The notes below the pieces were generated by a model. It made no database searches. It was not told where the DNA came from and was given only the letters and a program-made list of their open reading frames with translations. Shown here piece by piece: positions 63,154-64,000 of a stretch of 64,000 bases of DNA. The position numbers were made by a program, and so were the translations under genes. How positions within the stretch are numbered: position 1 is the first letter of the stretch; each line of letters begins with the position of its first letter. This stretch comes from Sycon ciliatum (taxonomy: Eukaryota > Porifera > Calcarea > Leucosolenida > Sycettidae): positions 12,076,369 through 12,140,368 of the forward strand of contig NC_088645.1 in assembly GCF_964019385.1 (NCBI RefSeq), read 5' to 3'.

Positions 63154-64000
63154 ATTAAAGACACTAAGAGTTGTCAGGCCTGGTTAGTCCAGAGTCCAGA
63201 CACCACTACATAAGGTCTTTAGCATAGTTTTGGGAATAAATCATTCGGAGGTGGAGGGGATGGGGGTGGAGGAAGACAAGGCAGGAAATCGATAATGAAA
63301 AAACACTCTGGTTTGGAACTGTGAGAGTTTTGGGTACATGTTACTTTCCGAAAACGTGGTGACGATTTTGGTGATATTATACGAAAGCTGGTTGCCCCCC
63401 CCACACACACACACACAAAGTTGGCAGGAAAAGTGCGAGCTCCAGTGTGTGTGTGGGGGGGGGGGGGGGCAACCAACTTCCTCCTGATACTTTCTTCCTA
63501 CGTATACTTTTCGTTTGTTTGCTAGAGTTGTAAACGATGTTTTTTTATGCACTCTCCTATCCTGCTTTGCTCGTCTCGTAGGGCAAGCTGAGAGTCAACC
63601 TGAGTTCATGGGCGGTGAATCCTCCGGGCGAAGCCTCTCTGACTTACCTGCATCTTCAAGCACGTCCAGACCTATGGCACAACACCGTCAGCGGCCACCG
63701 GCAGCTACGGCCGCAAGTAATCATTCCGGCGGCCGAAGGAACTACAGCAGTGACCCTGACACCAGTGAAATGGGCACACGCACACCGCCGCTACGTCACC
63801 AGCCGCAGCACCTACCCGACGCGTCAGCACAGCAATTTCACCGCCAGCTTCAGCAGCCTCAGCTGCAGCCACAGTCCACCCACCACCAGCCAAATTCCAA
63901 CTCCCGACCGGAGCAGCATCAGCCGTATAACTTGAATTCGCGGCCACCGGACCGCACCTCTGGCCAACAGTATCCACATATTTCTAACGTGGCCGGACAC
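61030..64000 (+). CDS. Ser/Gln/Pro-rich protein, exons 1-3, 3' end outside window
   Basis: Exon 1 is 61030-61581 (ATG, MDPSNSRRSQTDFRRP; donor GTAAGG, phase 0). Exon 2 is 62185-62647 (acceptor TTCAG, donor GTGAGC, phase 1). Exon 3 runs from 63582 (acceptor CGTAG) to beyond the window. All three join in phase without stops for 477 codons. The product is low-complexity and presumably disordered: Ser/Gln-rich (SSSKHPSSSQPPLGHSSSSS), a short acidic segment in exon 2 (GALAELADADEDPSGNESV) and Gln/His/Pro-rich exon 3 (HRQLQQPQLQPQSTHHQP). No domain is recognised; such regions are common in transcription cofactors, RNA-granule and scaffold proteins. Reading on from exon 1 without splicing would give a run of cysteines from the CTG repeat, which argues for the intron. 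The introns are 603 and 934 bases. Confidence 0.7.
61588..61757 (+). repeat. (CTG)n array in intron 1
   Basis: About 56 CTG-like triplets with TTG and CCG interruptions, starting within 10 bases of the exon 1 donor. On the other strand it reads CAG. Confidence 0.95.
63040..63151. repeat. (CA)n and (CT)n microsatellite in intron 2
   Basis: CACACA runs at 63022-63068 and 63100-63151 with a TCTCTC stretch at 63075-63100. A further poly-C/CA and poly-G pair at 63397-63470 includes about 12 consecutive G. Confidence 0.92.

Overview
The window looks like nuclear DNA of an early-branching or marine invertebrate animal; a sponge-like genome is my best guess, not a proof. Pointers are a Metazoa-type Ena/VASP gene, a phase-consistent spliced gene, animal-type Mutator-like, Penelope-like, hAT, pogo and CR1/L2-type elements, (CA)n and (CTG)n microsatellites, and very many TACATGTA octamers. 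There are no operons, no rRNA and no canonical tRNA genes. Most of the 64 kb is transposon debris around three convincing host genes and one weaker candidate.

Host genes: (1) an intronless Ena/VASP-like actin regulator (8959-10467, +), with a second out-of-frame copy of its tetramerisation helix just after the stop codon; (2) an intronless SBK-like pseudokinase (16404-17492, +) lacking both catalytic aspartates; (3) a Ser/Gln/Pro-rich gene whose first three exons (61030-61581, 62185-62647, 63582 to beyond 64000) join in phase, with a CTG-rich array just inside intron 1; (4) a tentative two-exon gene (45565-46435) lying between short inverted repeats.

Layout: 0-8.8 kb holds hAT-type MITEs, a Mutator-like transposase fragment and LINE tails. 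8.9-17.7 kb holds the two intronless genes with LINE fragments and a tRNA-derived SINE. 17.8-22.9 kb has an 86-bp minisatellite, LINE pieces, (CA)n tracts, a pogo-like MITE and zinc-finger retroelement debris. 22.9-28 kb is a satellite nest: 69-bp monomers, B-box-bearing SINE-like units, a duplicated block of about 480 bp, a 23-residue-repeat ORF and a perfect 146-bp inverted repeat. 28-42.5 kb is old repeats, foldback MITEs and LINE 3' ends. 42.5-49.3 kb carries two Penelope-like elements, one split inside its YRDD motif by a 198-bp MITE, the other bounded by 153-bp inverted arms; four hammerhead-ribozyme-like motifs accompany them. 51.1-55.1 kb is a stack of nested insertions, topped by a 2157-bp Mutator-like element with perfect 16-bp terminal inverted repeats and an exact 80-bp flanking direct repeat. 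56-61 kb is largely unexplained.

The two items I would follow first are the 80-bp flanking duplication of the Mutator-like element and the hammerhead-like motifs, which show compensatory base changes between the Penelope copies.
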